This document shows, one piece after another, positions 1 to 12,700 of a stretch of DNA of 64,000 nt. The notes under the pieces are model-generated. The model made no database searches. It was given only the letters and a program-made list of their open reading frames with translations, and had not been told where the DNA came from. Position 1 is the stretch's first letter. The number at the start of each line of letters is the position of its first letter. The position numbers and the translations under genes were made by a program. This DNA is from Owenia fusiformis (Eukaryota; Annelida; Polychaeta; Sabellida; Oweniidae): positions 52,657,885 to 52,721,884 of the forward strand of contig CAIIXF020000001.1 of assembly GCA_903813345.2 (NCBI GenBank). The letters run 5' to 3'.

Positions 1-211
1 CTTGATCAGAACTGGGTTCCAACAGAATTCCTACAAACTCATGAATGAAATAGTTATTGCATGGAATGCTTACTTTTGTCAAAATCAAAATAGAACTCTA
101 GTTAAAAAATATATTGTGCTAAATGATTGCCATTTCTTAGTAAAATGTCGTTCTCCGGTACGTTGCCAAAATTATTCGATGGTACCCCGTGTTCCTGGAG
201 TGTCATAAATC

Positions 212-320
212 TTGTCATCGAGATTCCAGGAAAACTGTGTGTTCAGCTTGAAATTTTTACAGATGTAAGAGCAGAGTGGTACCATGATCTGATTAGGTTT
301 TGGGCATACTGGATGAATTG
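212..320 (+). repeat. Degenerate copy of the 161-bp repeat family
   Basis: Attccaggaaaactgtgt and tctgattaggttttgggcat resemble the unit of the element at 7849-8920. The copy is single and diverged. The rest of 1-1244 is AT-rich EXOSC10 intron with nothing recognised. Confidence 0.45.
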
Positions 321-1244
321 TGATATATATCACTGTTATGATTATCTTCATACAATGTAGTTATAAAATAAAATATAGGTTTAGGTCTTGAACTAAACAG
401 AGTGTACTTTTTTAACAATTTTTTCATTTTTTGATATCATTGAAGACATTCAAGTCTCATTACAAGGGGACAAGACATCTGTATCATTTCCAAGGCTTTA
501 CATTAAATTATTTTATAATGTTCTTTTAAATAATTTATATCTTTTATTAAAGAGGGCACACTAGCCTGTTACTTTTAACATTATCATGAGTGTTAACAAC
601 ATTTCTTGTTTCATAGATGGCAGTTATTGTCGACCGTTATTGTCCACTTTGACAATCAAGTTTGTAATAAACAAAATAAAGCGAAATAAAGACAAAAAGT
701 GCAAAGTCATCCTCAATGTAGCATATGTCAATTCTGCTCATGTCAAGCGTCATACATTATCTATTTACATATAGCAAAAACTCTTTAATGGTTCTTAACA
801 GTAATATAATACAATTTGTATATTAATTGTGCATTTAATATAGACAGTACAACGTTCATACACAGTTCACATTTTCAGTATGAAAAATTAACACATTGAC
901 ACAGTTATTATGAAGACAATTGAAGTTAACTCGACCTTACATGTTCTGCGACCTAACATGTTCTGCGTATTCCCTATTGTTTGTTGATTTATCAATTCAC
1001 GAAGTGTTATGAATTTTATAGTTACGATCAATATTAAGACTAATTTTCCCCGTCAGTTCTAATAAAAATGTCACTCCCTATAGCAAATATTAAGTGGCTA
1101 CAAAGTACATTGCTTTTTGGTAATCACTCTCCCACTGAAATGATGATCCTCTGGGTTCATTTTTATCTAATTTATCTAATTTGATTAAGGTGCTGTGTCA
1201 AACATTTATGTGTCAAAAAGGACCAAATACAGAGAGATGATAAT

Positions 1245-1433
1245 CAGGCCCGTAGCCAGGGGAGTTTGCCCCCCCCCTGGCCGAAGATTCTTTCAAAATC
1301 ATGCAGTTTTTCACCCTTATGAGCACTTTTCTGGTGATTTTGACCATTTTTGGGCCAACATTGTCAAAAGTGAACCCCCCTGGAATATTATAAAACTGAA
1401 CCCCCCCCTTGGCAAATTCTGGCTACAGGCCTG
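1245..1433. mobile_element. Small CAGGCC-type MITE with 5-bp flanking repeats
   Basis: Starts CAGGCCCGTAGCCAG and ends CTGGCTACAGGCCTG, near-perfect terminal inverted repeats. ATAAT flanks both sides (1240-1244 and 1434-1438). 189 bp with C-rich and G-poor runs inside; non-coding. Resembles hAT-type MITEs. Confidence 0.7.
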
Positions 1434-1871
1434 ATAATTTAACTTAGTTGCTTAGTAATTCATTGGTTTAATAAACTGGGTAGTGGGTGTTTGGGCCTTT
1501 GTGAAATTAGTGTTACAAAAAGAAAAAAGCATTTGTTTTGGACCAGATCCTATTTGAAACTGGTTTCAGAGGAAATAAACATGTAATCTCACATGACCAG
1601 ACTAAGAAAATCTGTATTGCAGGCTTTTGCGACTACAAATAAAGAGTGTACTTTAACAAATGTTAAGGCAACATTATTTGATATAGGCACATTGGATCTG
1701 TTTGTGTTGCGCCACCTGTAAGCTAAACCAGTGCAAATAAATCAGTAAGTGCAAACCTGCCAGATAGGGGTAACCTTGAAGGCTCAAAGTGCTAAGACAA
1801 GTGCAGTTGGAAATAATCCAAAAATGGTTAAGTGGAACATGTTCAAGGTTATGTTATAGATAAAATATGTG

Positions 1872-2432
1872 TTAAAGGGATATTCCTTGCCAGACCATCT
1901 GTCGTCTTAATATCAAAAGCTATAACCATATGTATGTACTTTCCATGTTAAGCAAAACACAGAAAAATATTTTGATATGGTCAATATTGATCAATTAAAA
2001 ATGTAATGCTGTCATCTTTTAAGATTTCACAAAGGAAGTGATGTCATCAACCCTCAATTTTGCATATAGCATTAGGTAAGGAGCTATTTAGAATCACAAA
2101 ACGAGCTGAATATTCTTTTTCAATTTTGTCTGATTCAATGCTTCTAAAATCTATGTTATGTTATTCTCATTTGACAAGCCCTGAAAATATTTCCCTATTG
2201 AAAGTAAGGACCACTTGTCCTAAGAGTTCGATTCTGTTCTTCTTTCCTATACTTAAGGCAAGGTTATAACAGTCTATGACATCATATCATGAATGAAATC
2301 TTAAAAGATGCCATCTTTCTGGAAATAAGCACTACTGTTTTAAATACAAAGTATTGACCATATTTTGCTGAACATATGATTATAGCTACAATATCACAAG
2401 AGCAAATTGTCTGGCAAGGAATGTCCCTTTAA
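1872..2432. mobile_element. piggyBac-like MITE with TTAA ends
   Basis: Bounded by TTAA (1872-1875 and 2429-2432). The inverted repeats begin AAGGGATATTCCTTGCCAGA on the left and the complement of GTCTGGCAAGGAATGTCCCTT on the right. Homology continues inward (ATATGGTCAATA against TATTGACCATAT; TCTTTTAAGATTTC against GAAATCTTAAAAGA). About 560 bp, no coding capacity. TTAA targets are typical of piggyBac and Kolobok elements. Confidence 0.65.
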
Positions 2433-3668
2433 GCAATGTAGGCCTCCTTGGCACCAAAAGAGCACTGATAAGATGAACTGAAGGTTAGAATTTCAAGTCA
2501 TGTGTTCATCATTTAAATTTTTTACTTTCCACATATCGAAAAAATTCATTGAAAAGCTCATTGAAAGTTAAAAATAGCTTGTTCTTAGTAATTTTTACTT
2601 TTCCACTTTTCAGTTCATTGAGTTAAAAGATTGACAAATCAAGAGGAACTCTATATCTTTTCTTGGAAGTGTGGCTGTAATTTTTTATATTATTAGCCAT
2701 TTTAAAACGCTATATAAACAGCACATTCCACACTACTTTTTGCCTTACATATTGGTTTTATGAATTTGGTTTTACAATTAATTGTCCTACATTCAGTATT
2801 GTACTTTTAAAATGTCATATCAACCTAACCAGTTTAGATTTATATCATATTCAGTTGATTTAATGTAAATACAGACATGAAGAGTAGAGCACTTAATATG
2901 CAAACCAACTCTGTCAAAGGACATGTTTACTATAAATCTATTTTTAACTGTAATTTTCTAAATAAAAGTAGTCTATTTATATTAATTCTTTTCATATATT
3001 ATATATTTGCTGGAAATGGGCTTATTTAAAGCCTCTTGTAAATTATAATGTAAATGGAGATGAAGATGAAGATTTATGTGATGGCAAACTCTATGTGTGT
3101 GTTCCTCTGTATGAACAGAAAGGAACCAGTTTGAAGCATGGTTATTAAGGTGACCCTGGCTTTACATAAGGGCTGTATTAAGTCCACCAAAGTACTACTG
3201 TCCCCTGGGTTGTATCAAATCCTTTATTCCCATCCTATCAAACAGTAAGAGGACTTGAGAGGTTCTGCAATAAATAACACTGATATTTTCTTTATAAGAC
3301 AACACAAATAGTAAAGGGTCATAATAGTGATTGAATCAATGTATCCTTAGTAACAGTTTTGTCCCCTTGAAAATTAAGCTGTATTAGGTCTGTCTGACAT
3401 CAAAGGGATTTTTATTCATTGTTTGCATGATTTAATGAGCTTTATTGATTGTGTGAAACTAACATCTTATCATATTGATATAAAATTGAAACTTAATGAT
3501 CTTTTTATCCTCCTCTCTCCGCTCTGTCAAGTTTCCCCCTCCCCTTCCTGTCTATTTCCCAAATATGGGTTAGAGTGGAAATTGAGAAGGGGAGTGATTT
3601 AACGCTAGTATGTATAAATATTTTGACCCTCTGTTTTAAATTTTTTTATATTTTTATTGTATTTTCAG
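2433..3668 (+). other. EXOSC10 intron, no feature recognised
   Basis: AT-rich, with stops in all frames. No exon with good splice sites or recognisable repeat was found before the exon at 3669. Confidence 0.5.
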
Positions 3669-3740
3669 GTTGACATAGTTACTGATGGCCAGAGAAGAGC
3701 CCACTGCATTAGGGCATCCATTGCCAGCCCTTTTGAAATG
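3669..3740 (+). CDS. EXOSC10: EXOSC10 coding exon (first in window)
   Basis: 72 nt, phase 0 at both ends, encoding 24 residues that begin VDIVTDGQRRAHC and end ASPFEM. It is bounded by a ttttcag acceptor and a gtaggt donor. The SPFEM end aligns with human SPFRM, just after the HRDC region. Confidence 0.75.
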
Positions 3741-6700
3741 GTAGGTTTGTTTTTACTGTTAAGGGATAAAGACTATGATTCTATGAAGTACGTGTATATA
3801 TGGTTCAATATTCTGAACTATAATTGATTTTTTCTAATCATTGTTTAAGTGTTTGAAATTATGAAGCATTTAAGGTATTTGACAATGAACATTGGTCAAA
3901 TATTTGCTATAAATCATATCTACAGGCAAACCATCTTACAGATTCACTTAAAATGTTCAGGTTTATGAACTTGAAATAGAAATCTGATTCTATCCCTTGT
4001 GCTATTGTATTCCTTTGTGTTAGCTCGTAGCATCTTGTGTTGCTTTTGTACCCCTTTGAGTTACTACTGTACCCCTTTGTGCTATTGTTATATCCCTTGT
4101 GATACTATTGCATCACATTGTGTTACTATTGTACTTTTGTAGCGCCTTAGCCACCTTGTGTTGCTATTGTATCCCATTGTGTTACTATCATAGAACCTCA
4201 TGCTACTTTTAACGTACCTAAAAAAAGGTATGATATTGTCATCAGCTTGGTAGGTGGACAGGCGGATGGCATCTCACTTCTCTTATCATCATCATCATCA
4301 TCATCCAGGAAAACCACTTCATGGATTTTATAGTAAATTTTCACACATGTTACATGCATGGACGTAGCACCCAGTACACCCAGTATGCACAGGCATACCA
4401 GATAGTTGCAAATTCGCTTCAAATACATCCAAATTACAAAATTTTCATGTTCCTGTGATGGCGTACTACTCATAAAAATAGTACTACGCCCATGACATGG
4501 TAAGAAGTTCTAGAGCTGATTAACTTTCAGTGACCATCTTGCATTCTGCTGGTCATCTTGGAAGTTTTTAGATAAATCTTGTTATTGCCATTCCAGGAAA
4601 ACCACTTAACGGATTTGTTTCAAATTTTTACTTAATTTTCAGGGATGATTCTTAGTATGAAAATCTAGATCTGATTAGTTTTTTGGCATTCTGGGTAAAT
4701 GTCAAGGCAGTCATTTTGGATTTTCCATCCTAAAATTTGACTGTAATGTCTTGTCTACGCGTTTTCAGGTGAACTGTTTCATAAAATCTTGTCTGTAAAG
4801 TCTTGTTTACGCATTTCCAGGTGAACGATTTGGTAGATAAATTTCAAATTTTCAGGGATGATTTTACGTCCTAAAATCTTGTCTGTAAAGTCTTGTTTAC
4901 ACATTTTCTGGTTAACTGTTAAACTGATCAATTTCAAATTTTCAGGGGTGGTTTTTAGTATGAAAATCTAGAACTGAGTACTTTTTGGCATTCTGGGTAA
5001 ATTTTAAGGTGGACATTTTGGATTTTCCCTCCTAAAATTGTGTCTTGTCTACATATTTTCAGGATAACCATTTGATGGGATCACCCATTGATGGGGACAT
5101 GTTGTACACATTTGTGTTCTTGTTTCTTTTTTCAATGTCATGATCAAAAGTAAACTCCCCATGATGCAATTCAAACCCATTTACCTTGAATGTCTTTATG
5201 TTCATATATCAATGAAAATGAACAATCAATAGGACTATTTGTGTATTGTATTTTGTTTATCACCAATGAAGGTGAGAAATACTTACTTGGAACAAAAAGG
5301 AAAAGATTTTTCTTAGAAACACATTATTATTATTATAACATAAAGACCATGTATACTTGAAAGAGGATGTGAGAGCCAGTAATCATTTGTCGATCCTGAG
5401 AATATGCTTTCATCAGAAGCATCGATATGTTGTTGCAAATCTTCTTGATTTGGGACAATAACGTTATTGATTAGGAAGTAGGTTTCATTAATATTGCGAC
5501 CTCCTCTGAGAATGCCACCCAATGTTAGTATTGATCAATAGCCAATTAGTCGTTCAAACAGACCAGTGCATTTATCGATTTCAGATTTCTGTATACTTAT
5601 TAGGGAGTTGTTCAAAAGTCCTCAATTATTTAATGATTGCTTTATAAGAGATTCTGAATTTGGTCTTAGAGATTGTATCATTTACAGGGAATATATCTTC
5701 ATACAGGAAATTTTATCAATTAAAGTAGTTTGAGTTCTGGAAGCTGATCATATATGCTCAAACACTTTAAGATACAACTCTATGCCACTGGCCATGCCGA
5801 CAGGACCCCTCATGTATGATTTGTACTTTTATGAATTATTGGCAGTTAAGTTTTATCTACTCTCTGTTTGAATATCAGAATATTACTTTTGATACGATGC
5901 AAGGAGCATAGTTCCTCTGTATTTCTCATTCAAAAGGACACCCTTCTAATAAGCCGTGTGGAACAAGCAAGATTTCAAATATTTCTATCCCCAATCAACA
6001 CACAAGCTAATTTGTCATCCAGGATTTTGATCTTTGATGCATACAATAATGAGGATTGTCACAATTCTCCTAAAACATCAGACAGTCTCTTTTGTATATT
6101 CTTTCCCAAATTCAAACAATATAAAGTACATATTAAAGACGTGACCCAGCATCTCTGGAAATAAATGTTCAGTTCATCTGAAATAGTTAAAAGTTCATGC
6201 TGCTGTGATTGGCTAAATGAATAAACACAAGGAGCACATGCGTCTCAAACTCGCAATCTCTTGGTTACGGCGTCCAATTGCCTAGCCTGAACGTGCTAGC
6301 GCTCAAGCCCTCTCGGCCAACTCCACAACCCCAAAAAAGATTGTTTTGTTAGTCGATCTGACTAGAGGCAGCTGCTGTTAACGCTCAGACACACCAGAAG
6401 CACCCTACCCTTTTATTTCCCTTTGGCACTTGTGCTTAGATATTCCTACAAAGAAGTTCAGAGTGTTCACATCAAGAAGATGATGATCCAATAACACGAG
6501 ATATTTTTTCGCCAATGTTTTAATGATGCATTCCAGATAGTGTTGAACAGCAGTTGTGATTCTGCATTTGATGTAAGAAGTGATAGCTTGTAAAGCCGAG
6601 TCATGTCATTGTTACAGTAGTTCAATGGGTTGCAAAAATTAAAAATTCTCTCATATCAAGACATTATAACTTTAGCATATGTTGTTTTCACACAGAAGGA

Positions 6701-9700
6701 GTACAGGGTGTTGCAAAAATAGAAATATAGCCTATTATTTTTGGCATAATTGTTAGAATTCATTGAAAAAGAGGCTATTGCCAGGCTATGTAGACATGCT
6801 GTTGTGTCATGTATATCTCTGTTTTTCCAAATCATCCGCTTGACGGATTCATTGGCAGAGATGTTTATGAATATCTAGTACAGCTTAGATGGTAGGGGTG
6901 AGACGACAACCCGATGAGTCAAGGACTCGCGGGTTTGGGGCTTCGAGTCGAGTCGAATCGAGTCGAAGTTGATGAATCGAATCATTTTCGAGTTGAGAAA
7001 AAAATTCGAAAAAATAAAAAAATTCAGAAAAATACTGTCAATATGCATGTTTTTACTCGATATTGCTTTCAATATATAAGTTTCAATGACTTGGATATGC
7101 TTGTATTAAATTATTATATTGTATGTACACATAAATGAAAGAATATATGTAATAAAATCAGAATAAACTTACGACGAATTGTGTTTGTTTATATTTCCGG
7201 CTTTCCACCATTGACGCATTAAAAATATGAACGGTCAAAAGCGATGTTGTTCGCACTTCGCGCGACTCGAAACGGATTCGAAACTCGAATCGTCATTTTC
7301 TGACTCGAATCGGATTCGACTCAAACCGGATTTTTTCGACTCGTCTCACCCCTATTAGATGGGCATATTTGCTAGGTTATTTTGAAGGAGGTTATTTTAT
7401 GACATTATTTCCTTTGTGCCTTGCTTTGTCAAAAGAGTGTTCAATATGTTAAACTGTGATGTTAACAGCATCAAAAATGGCAAAGTTTAGTAATTCCATC
7501 AAATGGGTTGATAATTTATCTTACTGATTTCATGTTTGAAAGCAATCCAGAAATGAGTTCTAATAAAGATAAAAACTCCCAAGAAGATTCAATCACACTT
7601 AACTAAAGTACATGTAATTCCAAAATTAGTGGGCTATATTTTGGTGGGTCCCCGGTAATGACACTCGGTTTATTTCTATTTGGCAGCTAGTTAAAGCTTC
7701 AAGAACTCTCTACAAAGTACAAATTTGTCACAAAAAATTGAATTATTTTCAGGTTTACTTAAAAATCAATTTCTTTATATTATATATTGCTATTTCTGGC
7801 CCAGATTTGAGCACGCATTAGAAATGTAGCACTATTTCCTTTGCATTTTTATCGTACCTAATAAAGGTACGATATTGTCGTCAGCTTGGCGGGCGGGCGG
7901 GCGGGCGGCGTCTCACTTTTCAGCTTGTCTACAGGTTTCCAGCCAAACCATTTGACAGATTCATCTGAAATTTTCAGGAATGTTTCTACGTATCAAAGTT
8001 AAGAACTGATTAGTTTTTGGGCATTCTGGGTAATTTTAAGGTGGCCATTTTGGATTTTCCGTCCTAAAATCTTCACTTTCAAGACTTGTCTACAGGTTTC
8101 CAGCCAAACCATTTGACGGATTCATCTGAAATTTTCAGGGATGTTTCTACATATCAAAGTTAACAACTGATTAGTTTTTGGGCATTCTGGGTAAATTTTA
8201 AGGTGGCCATTTTGGATTTTCCGTCCTAAAATCTTCACTTTCAAGACTTGTCTACAGGTTTCCAGCCAAACCATTTGACGGATTCATTTGAAATTTTCAG
8301 GGATGTTTCTACGTATCAAAGTTAAGAACTGATTAGTTTTTGGGCATTCTGGGTAAATTTTAAGGTGGCCATTTTGGATTTTCCGTCCTAAAATCTTCAC
8401 TTTCAAGACTTGTCTACAGGTTTCCAGCCAAACAATTTGACGGATTCATCTGAAATTTTCAGGGATGTTTCTACGTATCAAAGTTAAGAACTGATTAGTT
8501 TTTGGGCATTCTGGGTAAATTTTAAGGTGGCCATTTTGGATTTTCCGTCCTAAAATCTTCACTTTCAAGACTTGTCTACAGGTTTCCAGCCAAACCATTT
8601 GACGGATTCATTTGAAATTTTCAGGGATGTTTCTACGTCTCAAAGTTAAGAACTGATTAGTTTTTTGGCATTCTGGGTAAAATTTAAGGTGGCCATTTTG
8701 GATTTTCCGTCCTAAAATCTTCATTTTCAAGACTTGTCTACAGGTTTCCAGCCAAACCATTTGACGGATTCATTTGAAATTTACAGGGATGTTTCTACAT
8801 ATCAAAGTTAAGAACTGATTAGTTTTTGGGGATTCTGGGTAAATTTTAAGGTGGCCATTTTGGATTTTCCGTCCTAAATTCTTCACTGTCACACTGCTGT
8901 GTTTTAGGTACGATATTGTTCACGTCTGTGCCTTGTTTGGATGGTGTTTCTCATGGTGTTAGCTTTGTTCAACGGGATTTTGGGTGGGACTAATGGTCTG
9001 AATATGTGTGCTTCTCTGGTTGGTTGAAATTTTTTATCTTTGTCAGTTTAACATGCAAATCAATAGGTTGAAGTAGGTTAATATGTACCTGACATCTGCC
9101 GTGTACTTAGCGCATGTTACTTTGTTAACACATTTACTTCACATTAACATGTGTGAATTGTTTGATAAGAAATGTGTTTCAGCCTAACCTTATTATTATC
9201 CCAAAGAAGGTAGTTCTGGAGGAATATAGAGGAGCTGTCTGTCTGTTCATCTGTTATTCTGTGCATTTGTCCTTATACGTCTGTCCAGACAATAACTCAC
9301 GTACTATAGTGGACAGGTTTGATTCAAATTTTAAAGGCTGATTAAGTACATCAAGAACTCTATCATACTTCTACATGAGAAGGAATTTCTAATATGGCTA
9401 CATTGGCTGCTCAATTTAAAATGGCCACTATTTTTCAGGCAAAATTTAATTCATGATAACTCAAAAACCAGTTATGAAAGAACTTCTAATATTGTGTCAT
9501 ATCATGGGAATAGATTTTGCCCAAAGGTGGCCTTACTACCTACCTGGTCCCTTTTATCATGAAATGATCAAAATAATATTAAAATGCTTTGTTTGATGGA
9601 ATATACTACTCCATTGAGTTGCTGTTTTCTAGTTTATACAATTTGTTTAGTGCAGTTAGTTCAAAAGGTATCTTTAATGCAGCATATTGATTTGTTATCA

Positions 9701-12700
9701 AAGACCCTCGGGTCACTTAGTTTTTCGAATCATCTAAACATCATCTAAACATAATAAAAAACACATTATTCCAAGAAAAGCAATTACGATTATTTCAATT
9801 CGCTTGAGGGTAGTGGTGTCAATTTACAGGGTGAACAATGAACATTGACCGATTTACTGAACTAAAGTTGGTTAAACGACTGGAAGTTGAACTTGAGAAT
9901 TTCAAGGGAGATCTTGAAAGTTGAAAAAATGGAAATTTGTAAAACAAGATATATTGGTGGCTATTTTTCCTTTTTTTACAGTCATCAACTATACTTGGTA
10001 CAATTTGCTCTCTTAAAACACCTGGAAATTGTTATTTTAGAAATCGGAAAATATTTTTTATATTTGTGTAAATATTTTTTTTATATTTTTGATCTCTTTT
10101 TCTTGGTCCAATGACCAGTGACCAACTGGAAATAACTGGAAATAAAATTGTCCCAGGTTATTTCCCCATAGAGTGAAAAAAAGCGATGTTTATTCTAGTA
10201 ATGTTTTAGTTGCCATGTCTTCCCACCTTCCAATATTTTATTTACATATGCATATATGAATACATTGTATTGGACTTGTTTCAACCTTCAATAGTCATTT
10301 TGGAATAATAGTTCAAGCATTAATAACAGAAGACTTAGAGAATTGAAATTCTTTATCATATTTCAGTACATCCCAAAAGAATTGAGAGGACCTATAAGAG
10401 TGCCACCTCCTGAGCAAATCTCTGCCAAGTTCAGCTCAACTGAACCACTACAGGTTAATATACTATTATATATATATTATGTAAAAATCACATCTGTTGA
10501 ATTTTTAAGTTCCTTACATGTATAATATGAAATGATGCAGTGTGGATTGAGGGTGTGTTGTGTATTGTATATTGTCTTGGAGCAATTAGGAACACAACCC
10601 TGAAAATTTGAACTTAGTTCTTGGCCGGGATTCTTGGCTACATATTACAATTCTTTTTCATGTAATTATTAGTGAACATGACAACAACTCCAGACCTTTC
10701 AATTTTTTGATTAGATATATCTGTAACTACACTCTTGAATACCAGAGCATTTTTTTAATTTGTATGATCTCATTTGTACAAATTTGTTCAATAATAGAGT
10801 CATTGTTGTGAAAAAATGTTACCACGCAGGTATTGAAGAGGTTGATGCCTCATCCACATTTGATCTACAGGAACTGAACGGTGGCTGTAGCTTCCCAAAA
10901 TCAAGAGAAATATGCAGCATAAAATATAGGGATTAGCAGCATGATGTAGATTTTCTATATCGATTATACCGCCACTGAATAGCAAATGTGAATAGGGCTT
11001 AAGTGAAATTTACATGCCATGTTTTGTAGGGCCCTACAAATAAGTTGTGGAAGCTGCTGAAGCACACCCCTAAAATAGCACCCAAAGACACCCCTGAACC
11101 GAGTAAGTCATCTTTATTCACGAACCCTGGCCACGAATAACTTTAAACATATGTGTTGCCATGTTAGAATTCCAGCATTCTGATTGGCTAATACAGTACC
11201 ATGTGATCAGGAATACCACACTATATTTTGCTATCTCATCTCATATTGCCCACTCATGAATTTTTATCCCATCGAACGAAGTTCGGAGGGATATAGGGAA
11301 CGCCTCCGTCCGTCCATCCGTCCGTCCGTACGTACTTCCGTCCGTCCGTCTGTCCGGGCAATAACTCAAATACCGTCAGCCCGATTTTGTTCATATTTTG
11401 TACACATATACCCTATGGGGGTAGAAGTTCTGCTCGAAAGCCGATTTTCAAAATGGCCGCTCATTTCAAAATGGCGGCCATTTTAGAGCCGAATTTACAG
11501 TAATTTAGGTGCAATATGTAAAACTGTAATAGCAATATGTCAAAAAATTATATAGGACATTAATAAAGCTAGAAATGTAGATATTAAAGAAGCACATGGC
11601 AGCCATCTTGAAAAATGGCGGTCTTTACTCGTTATTTTACGATTTTTGCTGTAACTCGAAAAGTAGTGGAGCGATTTTGTTCATATTTGGTATGTGAATA
11701 CTATAAACATTGCACACTGTCTAAAGACACTTTTAGTAGAAGGTGGCCATTTTGAAAAATGGGCGCCATGGCCGCCATTTTTCAAAATGGCTGCCATTTT
11801 AACGTATTTTACTATAACTCGAAAAGTAGTGAAGCGATTTTGTTCATATTTGGTATGTGAATACTGTAAGCATGGCACACTGTCTGATGACACTTTTGGT
11901 AGAAGGCGGTCATTTTTCAAAATGGCCGCCATTTTAACGTATTTTACTATAACTCGAAAAATAGTGGAACGATTTTGTTTATATTTGGTATGTGAATACT
12001 ATAAGCACGGCACACTGTCTAATGGCACTTTTGGTAGAAGGTGGCCATTTTGAAAAATGGCCGCCATTTTAATGTTTTTTACTATAACTTGAAAAGTAGT
12101 GGAGCGATTTTGCTCATATTTGGTATGTGAATACTATAAGCATGGCACATGGTCTAATGACACTTTTGGTGGAAGGCGGCCATTTTGAAAAATGGCTGTG
12201 CTATATCCTTTGTTTGTAAAAATGCCATCCATGGCTGTTCGATGGGATTCGCTACGCTTTGGCGTTGCCGTTGTTCTGGTTATCATTGGAATGCTGAGCA
12301 ATAATACAAAGAAACAAATATTCTATGTTCATGCGATATTTCCCTCAGAAGAATAAAATGTTTGCTATCATATTTCTTATGATATGAAAATATATGTGTA
12401 ATTAGATTCTGACAAGTATGCATCCCTTGGTTTGGGGAATTGATAAACTAGTTAATGTCAGTTGTAGCAGTGTGTTATTGTATTATTGTAATATTGTATT
12501 ATTGTAATATTGTATTATTGTTATGCTTCAGAGCTAGTTATGCGTCATGTCACGGCTGATAATGACAAACCAACAGAAATGCCGAAAGCAATTAGGACTG
12601 GTCTACAGGTAAACAAAGCTAGTAAAAAAAGAATCAGAATATATAGAAGTTGTCAAAATTGGGAGCAGTATTCATGAACTTCAAACCAATATATATGTTA

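Noticed and set aside
4198-4473. 91-residue minus-strand frame with a DDDDDDD run
   Set aside because: The acidic run is an ATC microsatellite inside a repeat element; no other protein-like feature.
11681-12053. Overlapping 83- and 119-residue frames on opposite strands
   Set aside because: Products of the ~133-bp tandem repeat in the TIR element.
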